Assembly: GCA_963978545.1 (NCBI GenBank)
Contig: OZ021733.1
Span: 72,075,589 to 72,139,588, forward strand
DNA length: 64,000 nucleotides
From: Linyphia triangularis
Lineage: Eukaryota > Arthropoda > Arachnida > Araneae > Linyphiidae
Direction: 5' to 3'
The position numbers were made by a program, and so were the translations under genes. Shown piece by piece: positions 23,505 to 33,891 of this stretch (positions are counted from its first letter, which is position 1; each line of letters starts with the position of its first letter). The notes below the pieces were generated by a model. That model was not told the DNA's origin and did no database searches. It worked only from the letters and a program-made list of their open reading frames with translations.

Positions 23505-23728
23505 GGGTACTAGTATACTCTCCCCGAGACAAGACGAGCGAGTGCAAGTGGAAGAGTGTACTTGGTGTGCTCGACTTCTTCTGTCCTGTCTCGGCCTATC
23601 TCGCCTCGCCTTTGCTCGGGATCGCCTGCGCTCCGTCTGGGTAAATATACCTCCATTTCGACTGAGACAAAGAAAAAAAAACTTGCAGCGGCTCGTCTTG
23701 TCTCGGTGAGAGTGTACTGGTACTATTA
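23505..23728. mobile_element. GC-rich MITE with about 33-bp inverted ends
   Basis: GGTACTAGTATACTCTCCCC at the left and its near-complement at the right (GTGAGAGTGTACTGGTACTA). Both are followed inward by a CGAGACAAGACGAGC-type block. It stands out from its AT-rich surroundings by base composition. Two overlapping short open frames inside are not credible genes. The family is unknown. Confidence 0.65.
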
Positions 23729-24296
23729 CATTTTAAAAGGTAGATCTGTCTGACTATTACTATAATATATTAAAAGATAGAATCCTCAGACTTTAAAAAC
23801 AATATTGCATAAGAAAATGTCTATCCCACTTAAAAAAAAGAGCATTAAACGATACAGTAACATACTAAACTGTTCCCCACGCACCAAGGTACTATTATTA
23901 TACACTACGTAGCGACTCCTTCCTATTCTTCTGCAAAATATTGATCGTCTTGCTTTATTTATCTTAATCTTTTACAATAAATCCGATAACTTTCAATTTT
24001 CTGATCCCCCTTCCCTAACACTCCTGGCTCCAACAGTTTCTATGATCTTTTGCGTTCTACTGAGAAGAATAGGTCAACACATGTAAATGGTTCTTGAGGT
24101 CAGCTTGTTAATTTGGAAGACCAGGTCCAATCAATATCTCCTAAATCCATTGATTTAGTTTAAGCTGAGCAAATTTATTTAAAATTAGAAAAAGATCCTT
24201 TTCCTCACCATTCTAAAGTGGAATTGCTGTGGTTAAAAAACAGATTTCAAATCGAACGATCGTATAGTGTCTGTATCTAATTTAATAGAACGTTCG

Positions 24297-24503
24297 AAAG
24301 TCCACAAATTAGTTGGGGAATGGAGTTCAAGTATTTCAGTATAACTCTTATTAACAAGGCATAATAAGTAATTTTTTTTGCTTACAGAATGACATGGTAA
24401 ACATAAATTAATTGGGGAAAAATAATGGTTTATACGGCCTAGTTATTAAGAGTTATTCAGATGTATTTGAACTCCATTGCCCGACTAATTTGTTGATACT
24501 CTG
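24297..24503 (+). mobile_element. TA-flanked MITE, family M, copy 1
   Basis: Inverted ends: TCCACAAATTAGTTGGGGAA at the left against TGCCCGACTAATTTGT at the right, with a further inner pair (TAACTCTTATTAA and TTATTAAGAGTTA). It matches copy 2 at 30030-30228 along its length in the same orientation, including AGAATGACATGGT and GGCCTAGTTATTAAGAGT. Non-coding. It is directly followed by a 34-bp tandem repeat. Confidence 0.75.
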
Positions 24504-24505
24504 TA

Positions 24506-24740
24506 TAATAATTACAAATAACAATAGGCATATAATGTATAATAATTACAAATTATATAAAAATATAAAAATAGAAAATATATAAAAATTAATTATAAGC
24601 ATATAATGTATAATAATAGGAATATAATGTATAATAATTACAAATAATTATAAGCATATAATGTATAATAATTACAAATAATAATAAGCATATAATGTAT
24701 AATAATTACAAATAACAATATGCACATAATATATAATTAC
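24506..24740 (+). repeat. 34-bp AT-rich tandem repeat
   Basis: Imperfect copies of a roughly 34-bp unit built from AATAATTACAAATAA then AAGCATATAATGTAT. The array stops at the left end of a BEL/Pao element, and similar units resume on its other side (29967-30028). The element therefore inserted into the array. Confidence 0.75.
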
Positions 24741-25017
24741 TGTTGGGAGTACGAAATAGTGCTACCAACACTCTCGGACGAATAAAATTTACAGTGGAAG
24801 ATTATCGAAAAGTAAAAAACAAATTTAAATATTTAAGAACAGAAGACATTTCATTTATTTCAAATTCCTCAGAAAAAACTCTTACAAAAACTATTTTCCT
24901 TTTTCTCTCGGGACAAAACTTTTTCTTCGTTCACAGTTGCCACTCACCATGGCAGTAAACAATTTACAATTGCATTGTATTAGCAAATATATACATCTAA
25001 TTAAACAACGTTTAACA
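24741..25017 (-). repeat. 3' LTR of the second BEL/Pao element
   Basis: 277 bp. On the minus strand it starts TGTTAAACGTTG and ends CTCCCAACA. On that strand it is preceded by the purine tract AAAGGTGGGAGGA (25018-25030). The inner end matches the 26-bp remnant at 29941-29966 with one or two changes. Confidence 0.82.
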
Positions 25018-25089
25018 TCCTCCCACCTTTAGTTGTCTGTTGACAACTTAACATATAATTTAAGTTCAAACTCTTGCGTCCGTGGACTG

Positions 25090-28000
25090 CGTGTTGGCAG
25101 GACAGACTAAAATCTTTGCGGAAAGCTCCAAAGGATATAGTCGTTGAATCGGTCGAATAATTTGTCCACTTGTGGTATCCAACCGTACAACTCTGGTAAT
25201 ATCATCCTTTCCCGGTAACACCTCGATAACGCGTCCTAGTGATCAGCCCTTGCATTTTGCATTATCACTTCCAATCAATACTATGTTACCTACTTGAATT
25301 TTCCTATTGTGTTGCTGGTGATAGCTTTTCTGAATCAGGAACCCTAAATATTTTGATCTGAATCTTTTTCTGATGTCTATTATTAATTTTTGACGATATC
25401 TCAACCTCCTGTTCATAAGTTTCTCATCAATCTGATCCAAGTCTGGGACTCCAGGATGCTTAAAATCTTGTAAAAATCAGTTTGGAGATAATGCAATAAG
25501 CTCCCTGTCACTCTCGGCAACATGTGTCAAAGGCCTTGAATTAATAAGAAATTCGGTGTCACTCAAGATGATGGTCATTTCCTCCTTTGAAAGAAAAGCA
25601 TTACCTAAAACTCTTCTTAAAATTTGTTTCATCACGCCAACTAATCTTTCCTAAAAACTTCCCTACCATGCGGCAATTGGCGGGTTAAAAAGCCATTGGA
25701 TTTTTTTTAGTTGTGCTGTATCGAGTAATCTCATCCCAGTCAACAAGTTTCAGCTGGTTTGAAGCTCCTACGAAGTTGGTTCCGTTATCACAATACGCTA
25801 TAGACGGACGTCCTCTTCTTGCTATGAAACGATGGAAACTTTGAAGAAAGGCCTCAGTGCTTAAGGATGAAACAAGTTCCAAATTAACTGCTCTATAAAC
25901 TGCACATGTATAAATACAAATACAAGATTTTGTTCAATCTTTCAAGAGAAGGGGTCCAGCCATATCGAATTCAATTATATGAAAAGTAGCAGTGTCCTTA
26001 ATTCTGTTTTCTGGAAGAGGAAATATTGGCGCCGTCAAGTTCTGTTTGGCATGTATTAAACAAACAACGCACTTCGATACTACTGACCTCACAGTTTTCC
26101 TCGTGATTAATATCCAATAGTGCTCTCTTAATATATTAGCCAGCATCTGTGATTTTGCATTGGAATGTTTCAAGTGTTCAGTCATTATCAATCTTTTAAT
26201 CACTTGGTGATCCGAAGGCAAGATCATAGGATTTCGAAAATCCAAAGAGTCTTTCCTATAAGTAAGCTTAGAATCCAAGAATTCCTTCATCATCAGTATA
26301 TATATCTTAATTCTTCAATTTTTTCTGATTCTCTTCTTCAAAATACTCATTTTGAATAATCTTAACACTGTTCTTTTCTGCTACTTCTCTATATGATAAT
26401 TCACCAGTTATCCTTGAAGATGCCTTTTTTGACAGTTATAAATGGTTATCCTTGAAAATGCCTATTGTTGGCAATGATAAATAAATCTTTGTATCCAAGC
26501 TATCATGAGCACAATTTACCATGGTTCAAAAAGTAATAACTATACCGTTGGGATCCAAGATGTCGACATTCATTGATATTTTTTCAGCTGGATGTGGTAC
26601 CACAATACCCGCATTCTGCTGATGAACTTAAGGTACAGATAACAGATTCTGTTTCAAGATCAATTTTCATTTTCTTTCTCTCTTGCGAGATAGTAGCTAA
26701 ATCAGTGTTTTGCTCTGTAGCAGGCCAGTTTGCTTCTATTTCGTTCAGCCATTTTGGACCCTTCCACCATCTAAGCGTCAATAACTGATGTGTCGAGCAG
26801 CCTCTTGAAAGTAAATCTGCTATATTGTGAGACCCAGGGATATGCCTCCACGTCGCCGGATCGGTTAACTTCCTGACTTCTTGAACTCTATTATTTACAA
26901 AAACTTTCCAGAAGTTATTTTTCTGTATCCAAGTTAGTACTGTAGTTGAATCAGTTCAGAAATTCTTCTCAACGTTCTTCTATTGGAGATCTTCCATTAC
27001 AGACGTATACAGTATAGCTCCCACTGTTGCTGCAAGTAACTCGAGTCGTGGAATAGAAATAGATTTTTCCGGCGCAACTTTTGACTTAGCAGCCAACAAA
27101 TGAACTGTAAGTACTTCAGAATGTTAAACTCTAATAAATACAGCAGCTTCATAAGCTTGAGCACTGGCATCACAAAATGTGTGTACACTAATACCATCAA
27201 TACAGTTAGGATTTTCTGAAAATCATCGCTTGATGGTCATCTGCTTTAAAAGGGGGAGTTCGCTAAACCAATCCAAAAACTCCTTTCTAATATCGGCTTG
27301 TACTTCACTGTCACAGGACACAAGTAGCCAACGGTATCAAACATTTTATGTGAGATAGAAAGGATAAGTCTTTTGGAAGCTGTCGCCAACTTACAATTTT
27401 CCAGTCAATCTATGCTTATGCTCAACATATCTTCTTCACGATTCCACTTTAAACCTAACACTAAGGAAACCTTCTCCGTATCATAATCTCCTGTATATTG
27501 CCATCCTCGTAAATTAAACTTTCTTTCCGACATGATATGACGAGATTTTTCAATAAATGGAGAAATATCACTTTTGTCATTCAAACTGGTCATGAGATTG
27601 TCCAAATGGAAACTATGAAGAAGTTTATCCACTACTTTTACATCAAATTTGACGATTCTTAAATCTTTCATCAAATGATACTCCATCACCGCTGCTAATA
27701 GAAATGGACTAGTTTTCACGCCAAATACAATTCGAGTGTGGCGCAAAATTTTCAAATGTTCATTTTTCTCGCATTTCCACCAAAAGAATTGCAGTAAGTT
27801 TCATTCTTCAGGTCTTACACTTATCTGCAGAAATGCTTTCTCTATATTGGCTATAATTCCATATTTCCACTCCCTAAATTTCAACAAAAGGCTAGGAATT
27901 AATTCTAATAAATTGGGGCCACACTCCAAACACTGATTTAAGGATGATGAGCCAATTTGTTTCGCTGAAGCGTCAAACACCGGTCTCACCTTCGTGGTAC

Positions 28001-29284
28001 CTTGCTGTTTCTCAACTGGCTTATGTGGCAAGTAATGCTCATGGTGAACAGCATCTTGTGGGATTTCTTCTATAATTCCTAATGATTCAAATTCCTAGAA
28101 AACTTTGTCGTAGTCTTGAAACATGTTCTCTGACTGTTGTAACTTACTAGTTGAAATTTCTGATCTCTTTAGAGCAAGATTTTTGTTACTTGGAAGAGGT
28201 AAATGGTCTTCTTTCCAGGGCAAAGCTATTTCATCACGACCTTCTTCGTTTATTTTAATCGTGTCTTCAAAATATTGCTTTGTACGGTAATCTCGTTCCT
28301 TACTTGATTCTGTCTCAATAGGATCAGTAATACCTAGTATGTCCAAGCTAAATGAATCCGATATACTTGCATCCCTTACAAACATTGCCATCGTATTATC
28401 TTCTTTACCAGTAGGCAATGTTGTTTTCCCCATCATAGTCCATCCTCAATATGTTTCAGTAGCGATCAGGCCCCCACTTAAAACTTTTCTTTTTTCCTTT
28501 AAAAAGTCTGCCTGATACATTAGCACCAATCAAAATGTCAATAGCGCTACCCTTTTTCTACTCCTTTCCTTTATAACCAATGTTCATAGATTTCAATTCT
28601 TTTGTCCAAGGATTTTGCCACTGACGGCACATCATCGCATATGTTATCTTGATTTGCACAATTTACCATTCAAGGATCCCAGTTCAATCTTATAAATATT
28701 ATGCAATTTTTCGCCAAGTTTTGAACTTCCAAAAACGAAATGCGATATTCTTTGTAGTCATAAAGGTAAGATTCCTAGAGTTTCAACAATTCCCTTTCTT
28801 ACGTAAAATCTTTGAGATCCTGAATTAAATATTGCTCTTGCACACATAGTAAACGTTTTACCAATTAATTTAACTTTCAACGTCTGTAATAAAAAATTTG
28901 AGTTCGCACAAAAAATCTCCAAATTAATCGCATCTCTTTTATCCTTCTTGTCAATGTTATTCGGCCTCTTTTCCTCTTCTTTTCTTGCTTTGCTCTGAGC
29001 AGTTTCTGGGTACATTATTACGCTGTGAGTCTTGGTACAAATGGGGCATTTTATGAAACATTTGCATCTGTCATCTCGATGATTTGCTTTAAAGCATTTG
29101 AATGTAACGACCCTTACTTTTCAAAATGTTTCGCTTATCCGTAATAGACATTTTTTGCGCCTTGAAATAATTGAAACTCTCGTGTTTTTTGTTACAAAAA
29201 ATATATAAATTCTCTTCTGATCCATTTGTACTCAACAAACTAGCTGCAGACGATAACCTATATTGATAATTATTTGGCGCTCTT
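25090..29284 (-). pseudogene. BEL/Pao gag-pol remnant, minus strand
   Basis: Read from high to low coordinates. Zinc-knuckle-type cysteines near 29110-29030. Protease near 28830, reading FNSGSQ, asparagine in place of the catalytic aspartate. Linker at 28436-28095. RT at 28031-27801 (VRPVFDASAKQ, ANIEKAFLQ) and 27755-27405 (HTRIVFGVKTSPFLLAA, then FHLDN). RNase H and linker near 27200-26584 (WWKGPKWLNE). Integrase zinc domain at 26293-25934 and core at 25882-25685 (YCDNGTNFVGA). DUF5641-type tail at 25440-25243. Each join needs a frameshift or crosses a stop. It is a different BEL lineage from the element at 9420-16020, judging by low similarity. Confidence 0.82.
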
Positions 29285-29940
29285 TAATTCTGAAGTATAT
29301 ATTGACATTTTAGAGCATTATTTGATTCCTAGCATCGAGGAAGCGTTTGGTGACTCTTCTGATTTCACATTTTTCAAGATGATAACGTATCCTGTCATCG
29401 AAGTAAACAGGTCCAGATTTTTTTAAAAATCGAAATGAAAATTCTCCAATAAAGACTATGAATTGGCCTGCAAATTGTCCGGATCTTAATCCAATCGAAA
29501 ATGTTTGGAATGTTTTGAAAAGAAACGTTGATAAGAGAAGATCTACCAATATGGACGCCTAGCCATTAAAGAAAGCTGGGGTGAAATTTCATCAAATTTT
29601 TGTCACGAGTTGGTCGAATTGACGCTTAAATGCAGTAATCAAGGAAAAAGGAGGACCAACACAATATTAAACTGAGTTGATCGAATACTTTTTTCTCACT
29701 AATATGATGATCGGAAACTTATTTCTTTGAAGACTCTATTTAATTTCCTCTTTGCATTGTTAAAGTTAACTGCAATTTATGGTATTATTATTGATTATAT
29801 CGGAAAATGAGCGAAATTTTGTAATAAAATACTTTAATTTGAAAAATACATATATTGAATTTGTAGAAAAATAACCTTTTATGTTAACGTATCATGGGCA
29901 CTGATGCTTTCGGTGATCGGATACTTTTTGCCAAGGGTTG
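29285..29940 (+). mobile_element. Tc1-like element, 3' part only
   Basis: From about 29459 a plus-strand frame reads NWPANCPDLNPIENVW, the last part of the Tc1 DDE domain, followed by LKRNVDKRR and a stop after about 40 codons. The right end (about 29912-29940) reads GATCGGATACTTTTTGCCAA, a Tc1-type inverted end, and is followed by TA and then BEL LTR sequence. Its 5' half is absent. It probably inserted at a TA in the BEL 5' LTR, after which a deletion removed its left part along with BEL sequence. Confidence 0.8.
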
Positions 29941-29966
29941 TACATCTAATTAAACAACTTTTAACA

Positions 29967-30028
29967 ATTACAAATAATAATAAACATATAGTACATAATA
30001 ATTATAAATAATACTAAGCATATAATAT
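29967..30028 (+). repeat. 34-bp tandem repeat, right-hand remainder
   Basis: Starts ATTACAAATAATAATAA and continues with about two degenerate units of the array at 24506-24740. This confirms that the BEL/Pao element split one array. Confidence 0.65.
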
Positions 30029-30029
30029 A

Positions 30030-30228
30030 CAAGGTGTCCACAAATTAGGAGTTCAAATAGATCTGTATAACTCTTCATAAAAAGGCATAATAAACAATTT
30101 TTTTTTGCATATAGAATGACATGGTGAACATATATTAATTGTAAAAAAAAAAGTTTATAAGGCCTAGTTATTAAGAGTTTTTCAGATGTATTTGAGCTCC
30201 ATTGCCCGACTAATTTGTGAACACCTTG
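30030..30228 (+). mobile_element. TA-flanked MITE, family M, copy 2
   Basis: 199 bp, flanked by TA. The left end CAAGGTGTCCACAAATTAG faces the right end CTAATTTGTGAACACCTTG, nearly perfect inverted repeats. It is collinear with copy 1 (24297-24503) but lacks about 10 bp near its left end. The TA target suggests a Tc1/mariner relative. Non-coding. Confidence 0.82.
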
Positions 30229-30236
30229 TATATTAC

Positions 30237-30870
30237 TCATAATGGATTTCCATATAAACAAGACGAGGAATTTTTTTTTTAAAATTAAGTTAAATAGTTT
30301 ATTTCCACATTAAACATTGATTACTACCCATCATTGTTCTACCTTCAGTTTCAATATGTTTCGAATGTTCTATAAATGTTTGTAAATTTGAAAAGCTTCC
30401 AAAAATTGCGATATTTGACATCGGATATGCTTTTGTTATCGATTGCATTTTGAATGCAACCGAAAAAGAGACAGCAATACAAAGAGATATCCTGACCTCA
30501 TTGAATACGCTACAGGGACGGGCTCATTAGATGTGACGTCTTGAATTGAGGTTTGCCAAGTAAGTGACGTCATATGATTCGTTAAAACTCTTCTAGGGTT
30601 AGAAAAATAAGTATTAAGTAAAATTAAAATTTGAAATACAAAACTATGAGCGCAGGTTATAGAAGTTGTGATTTGCTCGGAACTCTATCTTTTCCATCCT
30701 ACATTCAATGAGGTCAGACTATCTTGCGCTTGAATTGGTTGCAAAGAATTTGAAGTCAATCGAAGACTTTACTAAACGTGTTTTCAACCGAGTGTGAGGT
30801 CAGGGGATTTGAACTATATTCAAAAGTCAAATATATTGATTTAGCACCGATGATCGGCAGCCGCAGCTCG
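30237..30870. other. Intergenic DNA, no gene seen
   Basis: No supported gene or repeat. Short frames lack domains. Confidence 0.5.
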
Positions 30871-30872
30871 TA

Positions 30873-32399
30873 CCCTAGTAGCAATTTTACCTCGGCCGAT
30901 GATCGGAATTCCATCCCCAGGTGAATCGCCGATGATTGGCGATTCACCGGAAACTCACCCTAAACTTATCTTTCCCTTGGCAACTAATCCATTTTGTCCC
31001 CGTGGCCGGCCATTGGCCGATGTCCGGAAACTGATCGAATTCGAGCAGAAGCCGACAAGAATTAGTTCGAAGGCCGTGGAAAATTTTGCTCTCAAGAAAT
31101 ATCGAAACAATGGTCGTTATTTTGTCGAAAATATCAATTAATAAACATTAAATAATTATAAAGATGTAAGTATTGAATATTAAAAACGACAAGTTAAAAT
31201 AATGCAAAACTAAAAGCCGGAGCGCGTAATTTTTACATGGTAGTATTTTCAATGACATTTTAAGAGTACAAATAAATCGAAGTTATAACACTACCAAATT
31301 CAGAATTGTCTAAATTACTTACCCTGGGATCGAACCGAGGACGGTTATCTCCGGAGTGCGTTGACATGGCCACTGGACTGTAGTTACTTGTGATTCTTGG
31401 TATAACAATTGTATTGTAGTACAAAACTCTACTATCATACAGACTTTGCAAGGAAATTGACCGACATTTTTTTTTATATATGGGGTATTTTCGGAAAATA
31501 GCAAATCTTCCATAAATTTGGGAAAATGATATTAATTTATTTATTATAGCAAAAAAATAATAGTGTCAAATAAATAGTGTCGCCATCTATTTTGTAAAAT
31601 TTTAACTAACTGATTTTATGATATTTTTTGAATTGCAATTAAGAGTTTATTTAATAATTTTGACATTTAAAAAAATATATTTAATTTTTAAATTTAAAAA
31701 AAAACTATATCCAATTTGATTAACTTTTTGAAACATATAAACATATTTTTATTTTACTTAAAAGATGTTTAAAAAACGGACCAAAATATGTTCAGCAAAT
31801 TATAATGAAAACTATTTAAAAACAAGGACTATATTTTTATTTTATATTAAATTGAAATGAGAATTTATATTTAATTTTAGAAAATTGTTCCTATATTGTT
31901 TTACTATATAAAAACTTTTATTTATGGATTTTATTGACATATTAGGTAAGCAATATATAATTATGTGGTTTTAAAATTTTTTAAATTTAAAAATTTATTT
32001 TTAATTTAAAAATTTTTTAATTTAAAAATTTCAGTACACTTAGTTTTAAAATATTTTTCACTTATTGCCAAAGCGAAATGTTTAGCAAATTGTATACTTG
32101 ATTTAAATTTGAAATACATTCAAGGATCGCCTCTAATTCAGTGGAATTGCAAGAAAAAGAAACATAAGTTTTTTATCGCCTGTCGATGTGGTTCCGATAT
32201 CTTGCCGATCAAAAAAACGATAATCAGAAATTCTAATCGGCCCCCGATGTTGGGAAGATATCTTTACCCGATGAGTTTAGGGTCATCGGCAGACGAGGAA
32301 ATAAGGGTGTGTTTATATATCAGTCTGGGGAATCGCCGATGACTTTGATGAATTCCGATCATTGGCCGACGAAACGCCATGCAGTGATTGCTACTAGGG
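30873..32399. mobile_element. TA-flanked element with long inverted ends
   Basis: About 1.53 kb. The left end CCCTAGTAGCAATTTTAC faces the right end TTGCTACTAGGG, with TA on both sides (30871-30872 and 32400-32401). Pairing continues inward for about 90 bp with indels, through GGCCGATGATCGGAATTC at the left and GAATTCCGATCATTGGCC at the right, and the GAATCGCCGATGA block. The middle (about 31550-32100) is strongly AT-rich with no transposase frame. A tRNA-like SINE head lies at 31326-31380. The superfamily is not assigned; the ends are not ones I recognise. Confidence 0.75.
31326..31380 (-). repeat. tRNA-like pol III promoter, probable SINE head
   Basis: On the minus strand, CAGTCCAGTGG (31380-31370) fits an A box in 9 of 11 positions. 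GGTTCGATCCC (31336-31326) fits a B box, with tRNA-like spacing of about 33 bases. The flanks do not form a clean acceptor stem, so a functional tRNA is unlikely and a tRNA-derived SINE is preferred. It lies inside the element at 30873-32399. Confidence 0.5.
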
Positions 32400-32401
32400 T
32401 A

Positions 32402-33880
32402 AGAACTGTATCCCAGCGAAGCTGGGAGAGATACGACAATATGGAAGTCGATTCTGATTGGTCAGAGCTAAAAATCGTCCGCCGGAGGCTGTTTTGGATT
32501 CTTTCCCCATTTAACACGGCGAAGCAAAAGTGACAGTCGGTATCTACGATAATCCTTAAACACAGAGGTATGTACAATAATTTTATCCATCTATTCTTAT
32601 ATTAAAATGTATAAAGCAAATATTATAGGAGCTATTTTTAGAAATTGAGTTTTTATAAGTAAATAATCTCGACTTTTTTTACCATGGTAGCTATTTCGTC
32701 CCATTTTATCTATAATACCCTATACTATGTTTTAAATTACCAATGTAAAATGAAATTTACTACTTGCACAAAAGTTTGAAAGCAAGTTTTACTTTAAAAA
32801 AACTTAAATTTACTTAGATTTTCCTCAAAGAATCGGAAAAAGTACGAACCCTTACTTGGCGGATACATGGCACGATTGGTTTCGTCTGTTGGCGACGTCT
32901 TAAATGTAAACAAATTGTCACTGGGTGCTATGTTAATTTTCTATTCTCAACAAATTTTAGACAGTTGAGATTGAAAGTTGGTTCTTTAATTCACATTTAT
33001 TAAACATAAGTAGCATTATATTATGTTTGTTTACTATTTGATATAATTTAAATGATTAATGCACGAAATATTACATATATTTAATCTTATTCTTTGATTC
33101 TCATTTATAAATTATATTATTGTATATCTAAATATTCGATTAAATCGGCTAATTTCAAATACCCATTGACGTTTGCCTAGGGTAATTAATAAAGTATTTT
33201 ATTTGCTTTAACTTAAAATCACAACAATTATAATTCAAATTTGATCAAATAGAGTTGAAGCAGTACTGCCAACAAATGATTACCAGCAAGTAAATAATAT
33301 TAATATTTCTTTTTGTATAACTTTATGTAAAATAGTAATGTTTTCTGTGAGAATAAAGTTAGGTTCACAAGCAAAGCATTATCTTAGTATTGTACAATTT
33401 AAAAATTTGTTGAGTGTTAACTGTCATATATAATGGGAACTGTCCCAAGTTTCCTCCTATTCGAGACACAAATGTAAGAAATACTCAGAATATTGCTTTC
33501 TTTAAACTTTCTTTTATAATAAGTGCTGTACACAATACTGTCCTCTTCTATTGCAATTGCTAATGCAAACGAATCGCAACAGAAAACATGCACTGTTTAG
33601 GAAAATTAATATTTTTCCTTATTCCATTCATTCTTTATAGAATGAATTTGAAGTTTAAAATTGTGTTGAACGAAGCCTTAAAAAATTTCAACAAGGTTTT
33701 ATAATAATGCTGATTCATTTTATTAAATGCATTTTTGTGTGTACAATTATGAAACAGTGTTCTTAATGAACCATATAATGTTGCTAACACTTGTTGCCTT
33801 TGTGTATTTTAATCAAAATAAATTTTGTCTAGCATAATTGATAAAAGATTTAGCAATTAAAACAATTTTGATGTTTATTT
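32402..33880 (+). promoter_or_regulatory. Upstream region of the THAP gene, possible leader exon
   Basis: Just outside the transposon end, about 32405-32567 is less AT-rich than its surroundings. It contains GATTGGTCAGAGC, an inverted CCAAT-type box, and ends in a good splice donor (ACAGAG followed by GTATGT at 32568). The THAP coding exon is preceded by an acceptor-like TTTATTTTTAG ending at 33883. A non-coding first exon spliced across 32568-33883 is therefore plausible, but it is inference. The rest of the interval is AT-rich with no gene. Confidence 0.3.
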
Positions 33881-33891
33881 TTAGTGAGAAT

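Larger units (their letters stand above)
24741..29966 (-). mobile_element. Second BEL/Pao element, minus strand, 5' truncated
   Basis: The 3' LTR lies at 24741-25017. The far end keeps only 26 bp of the 5' LTR (29941-29966, TACATCTAATTAAACAAC then TTTTAACA). The 5-bp repeat ATTAC flanks both ends (24736-24740 and 29967-29971), so these are the true ends. Between them, read on the minus strand, are zinc knuckles, protease, RT, RNase H, integrase and a DUF5641-type tail. Most of the 5' LTR and the gag start are missing, and a Tc1-like fragment (29285-29940) occupies their place. Dead element. Confidence 0.85.

Noticed and set aside
30899..31141. 80-codon frame inside the long inverted-end element as a transposase
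   Set aside because: It starts within the inverted-repeat DNA and shows no recognisable domain.
31326..31380. Functional tRNA gene on the minus strand
   Set aside because: A and B boxes fit, but no clean acceptor stem or mature tRNA fold could be drawn; called a SINE head instead.
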